This document shows, piece after piece, positions 24,937 to 33,719 of a stretch of 64,000 bases of DNA (its first letter is position 1; each line of letters begins with the position of its first letter). The stretch comes from Actinoplanes flavus (GTDB lineage Bacteria > Actinomycetota > Actinomycetes > Mycobacteriales > Micromonosporaceae), in assembly GCF_017592555.1 (NCBI RefSeq), contig NZ_JAGFNS010000018.1, forward strand, positions 62,001 to 126,000, read 5' to 3'. The position numbers and the translations under genes were made by a program. Under the pieces are notes generated by a model that was not told where the DNA came from, did not search any database, and worked only from the letters and a program-made list of their open reading frames with translations.

Positions 24937-25398
24937 TCAGGCCTCGTGAGAGGCGGAATGAAGAGCCCGCAGGGTGCGCACCCCGTCGACCGCGTAGTCC
25001 TTGTCGACGGCCTGCAACGCGTGGACCGGCACCTGGTCGTCGTTCTCCAGCTCCAGGTGGGCCCACGCCGAGTTCCGGTCGAACCGGACGGCACGCACCA
25101 CGGCCCACGGCAGGTCGTAGCCGCCGATCACGTTGCGCACGTGCACGCCCTCGTCGTCGGCGGTCACCCGCGGCCGGCAGAACGCCAGGACACCGAGGCC
25201 GAGCAGCACACCCAACCCGATCATGGCGAGCTGGTCGCCGCGCTGGAAGCTGGCGTTCGAGTTCTGGAACCCGGCCGAACCGGTCAACCCGAAGCTGATC
25301 ACCGTGAAGAAGACCATCAACCCCACGGCCAGCGGTACGGCCACCCAGCGGATCTTCTTGGGGCGGTAGCGGACGCCGGAATCGGATACGGACGGCAT
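24937..25398 (-). CDS. PH-domain-like membrane protein
   Basis: A 153-residue protein. Two transmembrane helices (VAVPLAVGLMVFFTVISFGL and LAMIGLGVLLGLGVLAFC, residues about 20-85) are followed by a cytosolic bPH-like domain: VTADDEGVHVRNVIGGYDLP, WAVVRAVRFDRNSAWAHLEL. This is the usual layout of actinobacterial PH-domain proteins next to hisG. Function unknown. Its ATG overlaps the hisG stop by one base (TGATG), so it is cotranslated with the histidine genes, although no histidine role is known. Confidence 0.82.
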   Translation of the reverse strand: MPSVSDSGVRYRPKKIRWVAVPLAVGLMVFFTVISFGLTGSAGFQNSNASFQRGDQLAMIGLGVLLGLGVLAFCRPRVTADDEGVHVRNVIGGYDLPWAVVRAVRFDRNSAWAHLELENDDQVPVHALQAVDKDYAVDGVRTLRALHSASHEA

Positions 25399-26240
25399 CA
25401 GAGCCTGCAATTCGCGATGTCGGTGACGAGGATCGCCCGGGCGCCCAGGTCGTACAGCTCGTCCATGACCCGGTGCACGTCACTGCGCTGCACCATGGCC
25501 TCGACCGCGACCCAGCCCTCCCGGTGCAGCGGCGACACGGTCGGGGACTCGATCCCCGGGGTCAGGCTGGTGGCCTGGTCGAGCAGGTCGGCGCGGACGT
25601 CGTACGCCAGCATGACGAAGTTGCGCGCGACCAGCACACCTTGAAGGCGCCGCAGCAGCTGGGCGGCGCCGTTGGGCGCCTGCTCCTCGCGGCCGATGAG
25701 GATGGCCGAGGACCGCATGATCGGCTCGCCGATCGTGACGAGGCCGGCCTGGCGCAGCGTGGCGCCGGTCTCCACGACGTCGGCGATCAGGTCGGCGACG
25801 CCGAGCCGGACCGCGTTCTCCACCGCGCCGTCGAGCCGCACCACGTCCGCCTTGAGCTCGTGCTCGTCCAGGTAGCGGCCGACCACCCCCGGGTAGGCGG
25901 TGGCGATGCGGCGGCCACCGATCTCGCCGACGCTGGTGAGCGTCCCGGCCGGGGCGGCCCAGCGGAACGTGGCCCGGCCGAAGTTCAGGTCGAGCAACTC
26001 GGCCGCCGGCACCCCGGAGTCGACCAGAAGGTCCCGGCCGGTGATGCCGAGATCCAGATCACCCGAGCCGACGTACGTCGCGATGTCCTTCGGCCGCAGA
26101 TAGAAGAACTCGACGTTGTTGGCTTCGTCACGGCAGATCAGGTCTTTGGGGTCGGTGCGCTGGCGGTACCCGGCGTCCCGCAACATCTGTGACGCCGGCG
26201 CGGAGAGGGTGCCCTTGTTCGGAATGGCGATGCGCAGCAT
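25398..26240 (-). CDS. hisG: ATP phosphoribosyltransferase, long form
   Basis: 280 residues, the long homohexameric form that needs no HisZ. It catalyses the first step of histidine synthesis from ATP and PRPP. Visible: the N-terminal IAIPNKGTL, LGITGRDLL, and the PRPP-binding VADLIADVVETGATLRQAGL. The C-terminal ~75 residues (VMLAYDVRADLLDQATSLTP to the end) are the ACT-like regulatory domain for feedback by histidine. ATG start, 42 bp after hisE. Confidence 0.95.
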   Translation of the reverse strand: MLRIAIPNKGTLSAPASQMLRDAGYRQRTDPKDLICRDEANNVEFFYLRPKDIATYVGSGDLDLGITGRDLLVDSGVPAAELLDLNFGRATFRWAAPAGTLTSVGEIGGRRIATAYPGVVGRYLDEHELKADVVRLDGAVENAVRLGVADLIADVVETGATLRQAGLVTIGEPIMRSSAILIGREEQAPNGAAQLLRRLQGVLVARNFVMLAYDVRADLLDQATSLTPGIESPTVSPLHREGWVAVEAMVQRSDVHRVMDELYDLGARAILVTDIANCRL

Positions 26241-26282
26241 GGACGTGCTCCTTCGATCAGTGAACGGGTCTTCGGACGCGTG

Positions 26283-26546
26283 TCACAGATGTCGGTAGAC
26301 GTCCTCGAGTTCCAGTCCGGAGGCGATCATCAGGACCTGGGCCTGGTAGAGCAGCTGGGAGATCTCCTCGGCAGCGCGTTCCGGCCCCTCGTGCTCGGCG
26401 GCCATCCACGACTCGGCCGCCTCCTCGACGACCTTCTTGCCGATGAAGTGGACTCCGCGTTCGAGCGCCTCGACGGTGCCCGAACCGGGTGTCTTGTCCG
26501 CCGCCTTGCGTTGCAACTCGGCAAACAGTTCTTCGAACGTCTTCAC
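26283..26546 (-). CDS. hisE: phosphoribosyl-ATP pyrophosphohydrolase
   Basis: 87 residues, the expected size for stand-alone HisE, which removes pyrophosphate from phosphoribosyl-ATP in step two of histidine synthesis. The MazG-like helical fold is recognisable: FEELFAELQRKAADKTPGSG, then KKVVEEAAESWMAAEHEG with the metal-binding E-E-x-x-E pattern, then EEISQLLYQAQVLMI. It is the first gene of hisE-hisG-PH, divergent from the ABC importer. Confidence 0.95.
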   Translation of the reverse strand: MKTFEELFAELQRKAADKTPGSGTVEALERGVHFIGKKVVEEAAESWMAAEHEGPERAAEEISQLLYQAQVLMIASGLELEDVYRHL

Positions 26547-26623
26547 GAGTAGCGATTGTGGCAGCTCATCACGTCTTGACGACGAACGGCCCCAGCCCGT
26601 GGGACGTCTTCTAAGCTCCCGTC

Positions 26624-27496
26624 ATGCTCAGGCGACACACCCCCGTGGCCTTGGGTGGCGCAGCGTTGCTGCTCGCCGCCGTGACGGCCTGCTCCCCCGT
26701 CGAGGAGAACGACTCCACCACCGCCACCTCCCCCTCCGCCGCCGCGACCTGCACCCCCGCCACCCTCGCCACCAAGACCGCCGGCAAGCTGACCATCGGC
26801 ACCGACAACCCGGCGTACGAGCCCTGGTTCAGCGAGAACAAGCCGGACAACGGCAAGGGCTACGAGTCGGCCGTCGCCTACCAGGTGGCCGAGCGGCTCG
26901 GTTACCAGAAGTCCGACGTCGTCTGGACCCAGGTGACGTTCAACAACGCGATCGCGCCCGGCCCCAAGGCGTTCGACATCGACGTCAACCAGTTCTCGAT
27001 CACCGACGAGCGCAGGGCCGCGGTGGACTTCTCGTCGCCGTACTACCTGGTGCGGCAGACCGTGATCACCACCGGGAAGTCCAAGATCGCCGGTGCCGAA
27101 TCGCTGGCCGACCTGAAGAGCGCCAAGCTCGGCGCCCAGGTCGGGACGACCAGCTACCAGGCGATCACCGACCTGATCAAGCCGACCACCGAGCCGGCCG
27201 TGTTCAACAACAACGACGACGCCAAGAAGGCGCTGGAGAACGGCACCGTCGACGGCATCGTGGTGGACCTGCCGACCGCGTTCTACATGACCGCCGCGGA
27301 GCTGGAGGACGGCGTGATCGTCGGCCAGCTGCCCCAGGTCGGCGTGCCCGAGCAGTTCGGCATCGTGCTGGACAGGGGCTCCCCGCTGACCGGCTGCGTC
27401 AGCCGTGCGGTCGACCAGCTCCGCCAGGACGGCACCCTCGCCGTGCTGGAGAAGACCTGGCTCGCCGACACCGCCGGGGCCCCCGAACTCCAGTGA
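26624..27496 (+). CDS. ABC transporter substrate-binding lipoprotein (polar amino acids)
   Basis: 290 residues. The signal peptide ends in a lipobox VTAC with the lipidated cysteine at residue 23, then a Ser/Thr-rich tether. The mature protein is SBP_bac_3: TIGTDNPAYEPWF, GYESAVAYQVAERLGY, FDIDVNQFSITDERRAAVDF, and KLGAQVGTTSYQAITDL. These are the hallmarks of glutamate/glutamine/basic amino-acid binding proteins; the ligand is not determined. First gene of a three-gene importer operon; its stop overlaps the permease start (GTGA). It is divergent from hisE, though histidine transport is only a possibility. Confidence 0.92.
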   Translation: MLRRHTPVALGGAALLLAAVTACSPVEENDSTTATSPSAAATCTPATLATKTAGKLTIGTDNPAYEPWFSENKPDNGKGYESAVAYQVAERLGYQKSDVVWTQVTFNNAIAPGPKAFDIDVNQFSITDERRAAVDFSSPYYLVRQTVITTGKSKIAGAESLADLKSAKLGAQVGTTSYQAITDLIKPTTEPAVFNNNDDAKKALENGTVDGIVVDLPTAFYMTAAELEDGVIVGQLPQVGVPEQFGIVLDRGSPLTGCVSRAVDQLRQDGTLAVLEKTWLADTAGAPELQ

Positions 27497-28332
27497 GCCA
27501 CACGCCGAGCACCCGGCAACAGGAACGGATCGCCTACCGTCGCGGACGGGCGGTCCGTTCCGTTCTGCTGGCCGCCGCCTCGACGGCCGCCGTCGGCACG
27601 GCGCTCACGGTGGGCATCACCGGCGCGCCCGGGTGGGAACGGGTCAAGGAGTCCTTCTTCGACCCGGAGACCGCCGTCGAGTACCTGCCGGAGATCCTTG
27701 CCGGACTCTGGCTCAACGTGAAGCTGCTGGTGGTCTGCGCCATCCTGGCCATGGCGCTGGGCCTGCTCATCGCGGTGCTGCGCACCCTGCGCGGCCCGGT
27801 CGCCTTCCCCGTACGCGCGCTGGCCACCACCTACACGTACTCGTTCCGCGGCCTGCCCCTGATCATCGTGATCTACCTGTTCGCGTTCGGCATCCCCGGG
27901 TTGCGGTTGCAGGGCACGCCGGACGTGCTGTGGCTGGGCGCCGCGGCGATCATCGTGACGTACGGCGCCTACCTGGCCGAGGTGTTCCGGGCCGGCATCG
28001 AGTCGGTGCACCCGAGCCAGATCGCGGCGGCCCGTTCGCTGGGGCTGAGCTACCGCCAGGCGATGCGGCACGTGGTGCTGCCACAGGCGGTCCGCCGGGT
28101 GGCGCCGCCGCTGCTCAACGACACCGTGGCGCTCCAGAAGGATGTCGGCCTGATCTCGCTGGCCGGCCCGATCGACGCCATCCGGGCCGCCCAGATCGGG
28201 GTGGCGCAGTCCGCCGACTTCACCCCGTACGTGGTGGCCGGTGTCCTGTTCGTCCTGCTCGCCCTGCCGCTGATCGCGGTCACCGACTGGGTGACGCTGC
28301 GGGCGGCCCGCCGTCAGAACGCGGGGTCCTGA
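27493..28332 (+). CDS. amino-acid ABC transporter permease
   Basis: 279 residues from a GTG that overlaps the binding-protein stop. The HisM/GlnP-type core is clear: a first long helix near residue 30, then LPEILAGLWLNVKLLVVCAI, TYTYSFRGLPLIIVIYLF, and the EAA loop AARSLGLSYRQAMRHVVLPQA, which contacts the ATPase. About five or six membrane helices. It lacks a duplicated domain, so it probably works as a homodimer. The ATPase gene follows with a TGATG overlap. Confidence 0.92.
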   Translation: MSHTPSTRQQERIAYRRGRAVRSVLLAAASTAAVGTALTVGITGAPGWERVKESFFDPETAVEYLPEILAGLWLNVKLLVVCAILAMALGLLIAVLRTLRGPVAFPVRALATTYTYSFRGLPLIIVIYLFAFGIPGLRLQGTPDVLWLGAAAIIVTYGAYLAEVFRAGIESVHPSQIAAARSLGLSYRQAMRHVVLPQAVRRVAPPLLNDTVALQKDVGLISLAGPIDAIRAAQIGVAQSADFTPYVVAGVLFVLLALPLIAVTDWVTLRAARRQNAGS

Positions 28333-29072
28333 TGCTGCTGGCCATCGACAAGGTCCGGAAGGTCTTCGGCGACCACGTCATCCTCGACGACCTCAGCCTG
28401 GACGTGGCCGAGCACGAGGTGGTGGCCCTGATCGGCGCCTCCGGCTCGGGCAAGTCCACCCTGCTGCGCTGCGTCAACCTGCTCACCGAGGTCGACGACG
28501 GCACGATCCACCTGGACGGCGAGGAGATCACCGACCCACGTGCCGACCCGGACCTGGTCCGGCGGCGGATCGGGCTGGTCTTCCAGTCCTACAACCTGTT
28601 CCCGCACATGACGGTGCTGGAGAACATCATGCTCGCGCCGGTACGCGTACACCGGAGGTCTTCGGAGCAGGCGCGAGCGCAAGCGATGCAGTGGCTGGAC
28701 CGGGTCGGGTTGGCGGAGAAGGCGGGCGCCTACCCGGACCGGCTCTCCGGCGGCCAGCAGCAGCGGGCCGCCATCGTCCGCGCCCTGGTGAACAGCCCGC
28801 GCCTGCTGCTGCTCGACGAGGTCACCTCGGCGCTCGACCCGGAGCTGGTGGGCGAGGTGCTCACCATGATCCGCGAGTTGAAGAGCGACGGCATGACCAT
28901 GGTGCTGGCCACCCACGAGATGGGTTTCGCCAAGCAGGTGGCCGACCGGGTGGCGTTCCTGGACGGCGGCCGCGTCCTCGAACAGGGGCCGCCCGAGCAG
29001 GTGCTGGGCGACCCCGTCGAACCGCGGACCCGTCGGTTCCTGGCCCGGATCATCGAAGCAGGAAGGCTTTAG
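28332..29072 (+). CDS. amino-acid ABC transporter ATPase
   Basis: 246 residues, GlnQ/HisP type. Walker A GASGSGKSTLL (about 36-46), Q-loop VFQSYNLFPHMTV, signature RLSGGQQQRAAIVRAL, Walker B LLLLDEVTSALD and H-loop ATHEMGFA are all present, so it should be active. It energises the importer encoded by the two upstream genes. Its 3' end overlaps the convergent methyltransferase-like gene by 23 bp, leaving no room for a separate terminator. Confidence 0.95.
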   Translation: MLLAIDKVRKVFGDHVILDDLSLDVAEHEVVALIGASGSGKSTLLRCVNLLTEVDDGTIHLDGEEITDPRADPDLVRRRIGLVFQSYNLFPHMTVLENIMLAPVRVHRRSSEQARAQAMQWLDRVGLAEKAGAYPDRLSGGQQQRAAIVRALVNSPRLLLLDEVTSALDPELVGEVLTMIRELKSDGMTMVLATHEMGFAKQVADRVAFLDGGRVLEQGPPEQVLGDPVEPRTRRFLARIIEAGRL

Positions 29073-30570
29073 CCCGCCGCTTGACCGCGCCGGCGAGGCG
29101 TTTCGGGTCGCGCAGCCGGGCCACCCGCCCGACGAACGACGCGGCCCGGACCGCCCGCCCGCTCCTGAGCCGGCGCAGCTCGTCGCGCAGGGCGCGCAGT
29201 TGCTGCTCCCGGGTGCGCAGCTGCTGGTCGCGGAAGCGCAGGGTCCGCTCCAGGCCGGCGATGTGCCCGGCCTGTTCGTCGATCTTCCGCTGGGCGGCGT
29301 CCGCGTCGGCCAGGAGGCTGAGCGGGTCGGTGTGCTCCGCCGGCTCGCCGGCGATCACCCGGCCGCGTGCCCGCAGCTCCGGCGTGGCCTCGACGCCGGA
29401 CATCGCGAGCCAGGTGGTGACCAGGTCGTCGCCGTCGGCCATCCACGGCGGCCACGGATGGCGGCGATGCCCGCCGATCAGCCGGTCACCGAAGCGGATC
29501 CAGGCCGCGGCCAGCCGTTCCTCCGCTGTCGCGCCGGCGGTCGGAGCACCGAACGGCGCCGGCGTGAAGTCGTGGATCTCGTCGAAGAACGCGATCGAGC
29601 CGGCCTCGGCGAGGCGTGCGGCGTAGGCGCGGAAGCCCGGCACGTCCTCGGCCGCGGCCAGCCGGAACAGCACGGTCTCCGCGTTCTCCACGTCCAGCAC
29701 GACCCGGTCGCCGACCCGCCAGCCGTCCGCGCCCAGGTCGGCGGTGAGCGATCCGGCGTAGGCGGTCCGCGTCTCCCCCGCCCCGCCGACGGCCACGATC
29801 CAGCCGGGCGCGACCGCGTCGAGCATGCCGGCCCGTGCCGCGGCCTCGGCGGCGCCGGTCACCGGCGCGAGCAACGGCGTCCCCGAGGCCTCTGCCGCGA
29901 GCCCGGCGAGAGCGAGACGCGCTCCAGGAAAACCAGGTCTGGTACGCCGCAGAGCACCCGAATCCAGCAGGGTGTGCGCCGCGAACCGGGCGTACCGGTG
30001 AGTCACCGGGCCGAACACCGCCTCGATCTGTGCCGGCGAGGTGGGCCGCCGCGGGTCGTCGTGCAGCGGCCGCCACTCGCCGTCCCCGTGCCGCTCGTTG
30101 GCCGGCCGCCGGTCGAGCAGCCCGGTGATCGAGAACTCGTTCTCCACCGCGATGACGACCAGCGCTCCCGGCGTGGCCAGCCCGCGCAGCAGATCCGCCC
30201 GTTGCGTCCAGTCCAGCGCCGGCGAGTCCGGTCCGAGCAGCCGGTCCAGTCCGTCGGCCGCGATGATCACGTCGTACCGGGCGGGGTTCTCGGCGGCCAG
30301 GCCGTCGAGCGCGCCGTTGACGACGGCGCCCCGGTCCCGCAGCGCGGCGGCGTCGCTGACCGACCGGACCAGCACGGTCAGGTCGGCGCTGCGCCGGGCC
30401 ACGAGGTCCAGCACGCCCGCGTCGTGCGGCCCGGCGACCAGCGTCCGGCCGATCCGGACCGGCAACAGGTCGGCCAGCAGGGCGGTGAGCGCCGGCCCGC
30501 CGGCCGGGTTCGCATCGGTCCACGGCTGGAGTTCACCACGGACGATCGGCGGCAGTCGGGTCTCAGTCAC
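29050..30570 (-). CDS. methyltransferase-like protein with C-terminal coiled coil
   Basis: 506 residues from a GTG overlapping the upstream gene by 8 bp. Residues about 35-165 look like a class I methyltransferase fold: TLVAGPHDAGVLDLVARRSA, NPARYDVIIAADGLDRLLGP, WTQRADLLRGLATPGALVVI. The glycine-rich SAM loop is poorly conserved (AGPHDAG), so activity is uncertain. A beta-rich middle region follows (WIVAVGGAGETRTAYAGSL and on). Residues ~410-475 form a strong coiled coil (RKIDEQAGHIAGLERTLRFR, DQQLRTREQQLRALRDELRR). The tail is very basic. It ends a three-gene cluster with two glycosyltransferase-like genes, suggesting a role in surface-glycan modification. Confidence 0.65.
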   Translation of the reverse strand: MTETRLPPIVRGELQPWTDANPAGGPALTALLADLLPVRIGRTLVAGPHDAGVLDLVARRSADLTVLVRSVSDAAALRDRGAVVNGALDGLAAENPARYDVIIAADGLDRLLGPDSPALDWTQRADLLRGLATPGALVVIAVENEFSITGLLDRRPANERHGDGEWRPLHDDPRRPTSPAQIEAVFGPVTHRYARFAAHTLLDSGALRRTRPGFPGARLALAGLAAEASGTPLLAPVTGAAEAAARAGMLDAVAPGWIVAVGGAGETRTAYAGSLTADLGADGWRVGDRVVLDVENAETVLFRLAAAEDVPGFRAYAARLAEAGSIAFFDEIHDFTPAPFGAPTAGATAEERLAAAWIRFGDRLIGGHRRHPWPPWMADGDDLVTTWLAMSGVEATPELRARGRVIAGEPAEHTDPLSLLADADAAQRKIDEQAGHIAGLERTLRFRDQQLRTREQQLRALRDELRRLRSGRAVRAASFVGRVARLRDPKRLAGAVKRRAKAFLLR

Positions 30571-31405
30571 GGGGATTCCAATCGAAGAGCATGCGCATCT
30601 CGGCGGGCGGCATGAGGTGGGCCCGGCCCAGTTCGACGTCGGTGGTGGCGCGGGCGGCGGCCAGGTCGATCTCCTTGCCGAGCATCTCCGGCCAGAGCCG
30701 GGCGATCCGGGCCTGGCCGCCGAAGACCGGGTCGTCGCCCTCCAACTCCATGGCGTCGCCGTACACCGCGGGCTCGCAGCCGGCCGCGACACCGAAGAAG
30801 ACCGCCGTGCTGAGCCGGTTGGCGGCGACCCGCTTGAACCGCCGGAACGTCTCCAGCTGCCGGTAGAGGAACCGCCGGTCGGTGCCCTCGTAGTTCCAGC
30901 CGCGCCGACCGAAACAGATGACGTCGAAACCCGCTCTTTCGTACGCCCGGCGCACCTCGGCCCGTTCGAACTCGGTGTAGTAGAGGCTGATCGTGACCGG
31001 TTCGGTCTCGGTCTCCTTGATCTCGGCGATCAGCCGGGCGTGGTCGCCGTCGATCTTCCCGCCCTTGCCGCCGCCCTCCCAGCCGTGGAAGAGGAACCAC
31101 AGCGTGCCGCGGCGCTCCTGCTCCGGCACCACGCCGAGGTCCGGCTCCAGCTCCATCAGGTAGAGGAAGGGCGCGCCGACCACGTGATGGTTGCGCCGCC
31201 CGAGCGCGTGCCCCCGCCGCCGGTTGGCGTCCGCCCAGGTGTAGCGCCAGGCTCCGGCGAAGAACTCGTGCACCGGGTTCCAGCCGCAGCCGACGTTCCA
31301 TCCGTGCTGGAGGTAGCCCCGGATCCGTGGCGGGTGCTCGTCGTCCAGGCCGCAGTACCGCGCCAGGATGTGGGTCTGCCCGTAGTAGTGGTTGTGGTGA
31401 TGCAT
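30563..31405 (-). CDS. unknown GT-B-like polysaccharide protein
   Basis: 280 residues from the ATG at 31405; the frame runs on upstream but only as antisense of the glycosyltransferase gene. It starts with an unusual MHHHNHYYGQTHILARYCG. I recognise no named family. Segments such as RIRGYLQHGWN, VGAPFLYLMELEPD, TLWFLFHGWEGGGKGG, PVTISLYYTEFE and RVAANRLSTAVFFGVAAGCE, followed by VYGD, resemble the acceptor/donor lobes of GT-B or CDP-glycerol/polysialyl-transferase-like proteins, where a late G-C-E/K-P-x-x-x-Y-G-D segment binds the nucleotide sugar. It lies 5 bp after the family 2 glycosyltransferase gene. Surface-glycan assembly is inferred. Confidence 0.65.
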   Translation of the reverse strand: MHHHNHYYGQTHILARYCGLDDEHPPRIRGYLQHGWNVGCGWNPVHEFFAGAWRYTWADANRRRGHALGRRNHHVVGAPFLYLMELEPDLGVVPEQERRGTLWFLFHGWEGGGKGGKIDGDHARLIAEIKETETEPVTISLYYTEFERAEVRRAYERAGFDVICFGRRGWNYEGTDRRFLYRQLETFRRFKRVAANRLSTAVFFGVAAGCEPAVYGDAMELEGDDPVFGGQARIARLWPEMLGKEIDLAAARATTDVELGRAHLMPPAEMRMLFDWNPRD

Positions 31406-31410
31406 GCCGA

Positions 31411-33618
31411 TCAGCTCGTCTCCAGGTGCAGGGTGCCGGCCCGGGTGTGGAGGCGGTGCCGGGCCAGGCGCCGGGGCAGGCCGGTGAGGGCGAACGTCTC
31501 GGCCTGTACGGCGTACCCGTCCGCGAACAGCGTCCAGTCGGCCTCGCCGGCCGGTTCCAGGGCCGTGCTGTCCAGGCGTGCCGTCCAGCGGTCGCCGTCG
31601 ACCGTCACGGCGCAGGCGGCGTCCACGGCGTCGTCGGAGTTCGGCCGGAACCGCCGCCACACGATGCCCCGGTAGTCGACACCGTCCCAGCGCGGCCCGG
31701 AGACGGTGATCACGTCACCGTCCACGGTGATTCCGGAGGCGGTCACCCGGGCGGGGCCCTCGACGAGGTTCAGGTACTGCCCGGGTGAACGGGCGATGCT
31801 GAGCACCCGGTCGCCCCAGGGCACGGCCACCGCCGCGGACAGGCCGGTGACCAGCAACAGCGAGTCGCCGATCTGGGGGATCAGCAGGGTGCGGCCGAGG
31901 AACGGGTCGTCCGGGCTGGTCGCGTCGACCACCTCACGCACCGGGATGCGGGCGGTGAACGTGCCGTCCGGGCCGGTCTCCAGCGGCACCCGCACGTCCC
32001 GGGCGGCCCGGGACAGCAGCAGTTCCGGGGCGGCCGGCCCGGTGGGCGCCCGGCCGGTCAGCACCAGCGTGTCGCCGTCGGCCGCGGCGCCGGTCAGCTC
32101 GGCGTCGCCGCTGAGCCGGCGCAGCTGCATCCGGCCGTCCGGGGCGCGGGCCGGCTGGAACCAGGCGTCGCCGATCCGGGCTCCCACCGGGTAGAGCGTC
32201 TGGAGTCCGAGCAGGCCGCGACGGCGGACCGTCCCGCTGCGCATCGAGGCCATCAGCCGGGCCGACCCGCGCTGCCGGGGGATGGCGGCGAGCATGTCGC
32301 GCGGCACCCGCGCCTCGAAGCCGGTGACCCGCTGTTCGCCGTCCGGCGCCGGGATCCGCCGCACCGGCAGCGGCGTGGCACGCAGGCCGGTGACCAGCGT
32401 GAGCCGCAGCGACGCGTCCGCGGACGCCGGCATGTGCAGGATCTCCGCGGTGCCGCGCAGCACGAGCGCGTCGTCCGCCCACTCCAGGTGGGTGGCCGAG
32501 GCCCGCAGCGCCAGCTCCTTCGGGGCCAGCCGGTAGACGCCGGCGGGCACCCCGGCCGCGTCCCGGGAGCCGGGGTACGCGCTGCGGTAGCGCCAGGGCA
32601 GGATCGGGTGCCGGTCGGCGCGGACCCCGGCCGCCAGGCCGCCGTCGGCACGGAACCGGGCCAGGCGCTGGAGCAGCTCGACGTCGCCGGACCGCAGCGC
32701 GTGGTACTCCAGCCGCTGGAACGCCGGGATCCGCTCCAGCACCTGTTCGTCGAGCCGTCCGGTGAGCCGCCGGCCCAGCCCGAGCAGCGCCGGCACCTCG
32801 GGCCCGGCGGCCGCGGCGAACGCCTGGACCACCGTGGTGAGGTCGATCTGGGCCAGGTGGTGGTGCACCGTGGGGCGCAGTTCGGGCGCGCGGCGGTCCA
32901 CCATGTCCAGCACCATCTCGGCCGAGACGACCCGGTCCTCGAGGTTGCCGAACACGAATCTCTGCTGGGTGATGGACTCGCCGGATTCGCGCTCACGCCA
33001 GTAGTAGGTGGGCGCGGCCAGGCAGTCGACGGTGACCGCGTCGAGGTGGGCCTCGAGCGTGACCGGGTAGTCCTCGTAGCGGATCGCCGGGAACCGGTAC
33101 CCGAACTGGTCCCAGAAGCGCCGCCGGTAGACCTTGTTCCACACCATCCGGTCGATGGCCAGCTCGGGGAACTCGAGCACGTGGGTGGCGGGCCGGTCGG
33201 CGGCGAAGGCGAACCGGTGGACGTACGACTGGCGGACCCCGGCGGTGTTGTTGAACCGCCGGGCGTTGCCACCGGCCAGCGACGAGGAGGTGCGGTCCAG
33301 CGACCGGATCAGCATCTCGTAGGCGTGCCGCGGCACCAGGTCGTCGCTGTCGACGAACGTCAGGTACTCGCCCTGGGCGTGCTCGACACCCAGGTTGCGG
33401 GCCGGACCGAGGCCCTGGTTCTCGCTGGTGACCAGCCGGAACCGCGGGTCCGCGGCGCAGAACGCCCGGGCGATCTCGGCGCTGCCGTCCGGTGAGCCGT
33501 CGTCGACCAGGACGACCTCGAAGTCCCGGAAGGTCTGCCGGGCCAGCGAGTCGAGGCACGCGGCCAGGTAACGCTCGACGCCGTAGAACGGCACGACGAT
33601 GCTGAGCCGTGGGAACAC
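31411..33618 (-). CDS. family 2 glycosyltransferase with long beta-rich C-terminus
   Basis: 735 residues from a GTG with no clear Shine-Dalgarno. Residues 1-~220 are a GT-A family 2 domain: LSIVVPFYGVERYLAACLDS, FEVVLVDDGSPDGSAEIARA, GLGPARNLGVEHAQGEYLTF and the metal-binding VDSDD. A helical middle (to ~330) and ~400 residues of repeated beta-sandwich-like segments follow (HLEWADDALVLRGTAEI, GDTLVLTGRAP, GDVITVSGPRWDGVDYRG). Such an architecture is seen in actinobacterial teichoic-acid-like glycan polymerases and glycosyltransferases. It acts on the cytosolic face, donor and acceptor unknown. First gene of the cluster; a long inverted repeat ends close upstream of its start. Confidence 0.82.
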   Translation of the reverse strand: MFPRLSIVVPFYGVERYLAACLDSLARQTFRDFEVVLVDDGSPDGSAEIARAFCAADPRFRLVTSENQGLGPARNLGVEHAQGEYLTFVDSDDLVPRHAYEMLIRSLDRTSSSLAGGNARRFNNTAGVRQSYVHRFAFAADRPATHVLEFPELAIDRMVWNKVYRRRFWDQFGYRFPAIRYEDYPVTLEAHLDAVTVDCLAAPTYYWRERESGESITQQRFVFGNLEDRVVSAEMVLDMVDRRAPELRPTVHHHLAQIDLTTVVQAFAAAAGPEVPALLGLGRRLTGRLDEQVLERIPAFQRLEYHALRSGDVELLQRLARFRADGGLAAGVRADRHPILPWRYRSAYPGSRDAAGVPAGVYRLAPKELALRASATHLEWADDALVLRGTAEILHMPASADASLRLTLVTGLRATPLPVRRIPAPDGEQRVTGFEARVPRDMLAAIPRQRGSARLMASMRSGTVRRRGLLGLQTLYPVGARIGDAWFQPARAPDGRMQLRRLSGDAELTGAAADGDTLVLTGRAPTGPAAPELLLSRAARDVRVPLETGPDGTFTARIPVREVVDATSPDDPFLGRTLLIPQIGDSLLLVTGLSAAVAVPWGDRVLSIARSPGQYLNLVEGPARVTASGITVDGDVITVSGPRWDGVDYRGIVWRRFRPNSDDAVDAACAVTVDGDRWTARLDSTALEPAGEADWTLFADGYAVQAETFALTGLPRRLARHRLHTRAGTLHLETS

Positions 33619-33623
33619 CGTGG

Positions 33624-33703
33624 GGACACCAGTCTCGGAATAGGGCCGCTGACCGGGGAAGCATCCCGGCGCCGGGCACCTATTCCGAGAACGGCGGGTG
33701 TCC
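33624..33703 (-). repeat. large inverted repeat between ribH and the glycosyltransferase
   Basis: A perfect 12-bp pair, TCTCGGAATAGG (33633-33644) and CCTATTCCGAGA (33679-33690), is flanked by a further pair GGACACC (33624-33630) and GGTGTCC (33697-33703). Inside lies the palindrome CCCGGCGCCGGG. It starts 16 bp past the ribH stop and ends 5 bp before the GTG of the next gene. It may terminate the riboflavin transcript, and it may also sequester the translation start of the glycosyltransferase. There is no T-run. Confidence 0.65.
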
Positions 33704-33719
33704 TGAAGGTGAAGACGCT

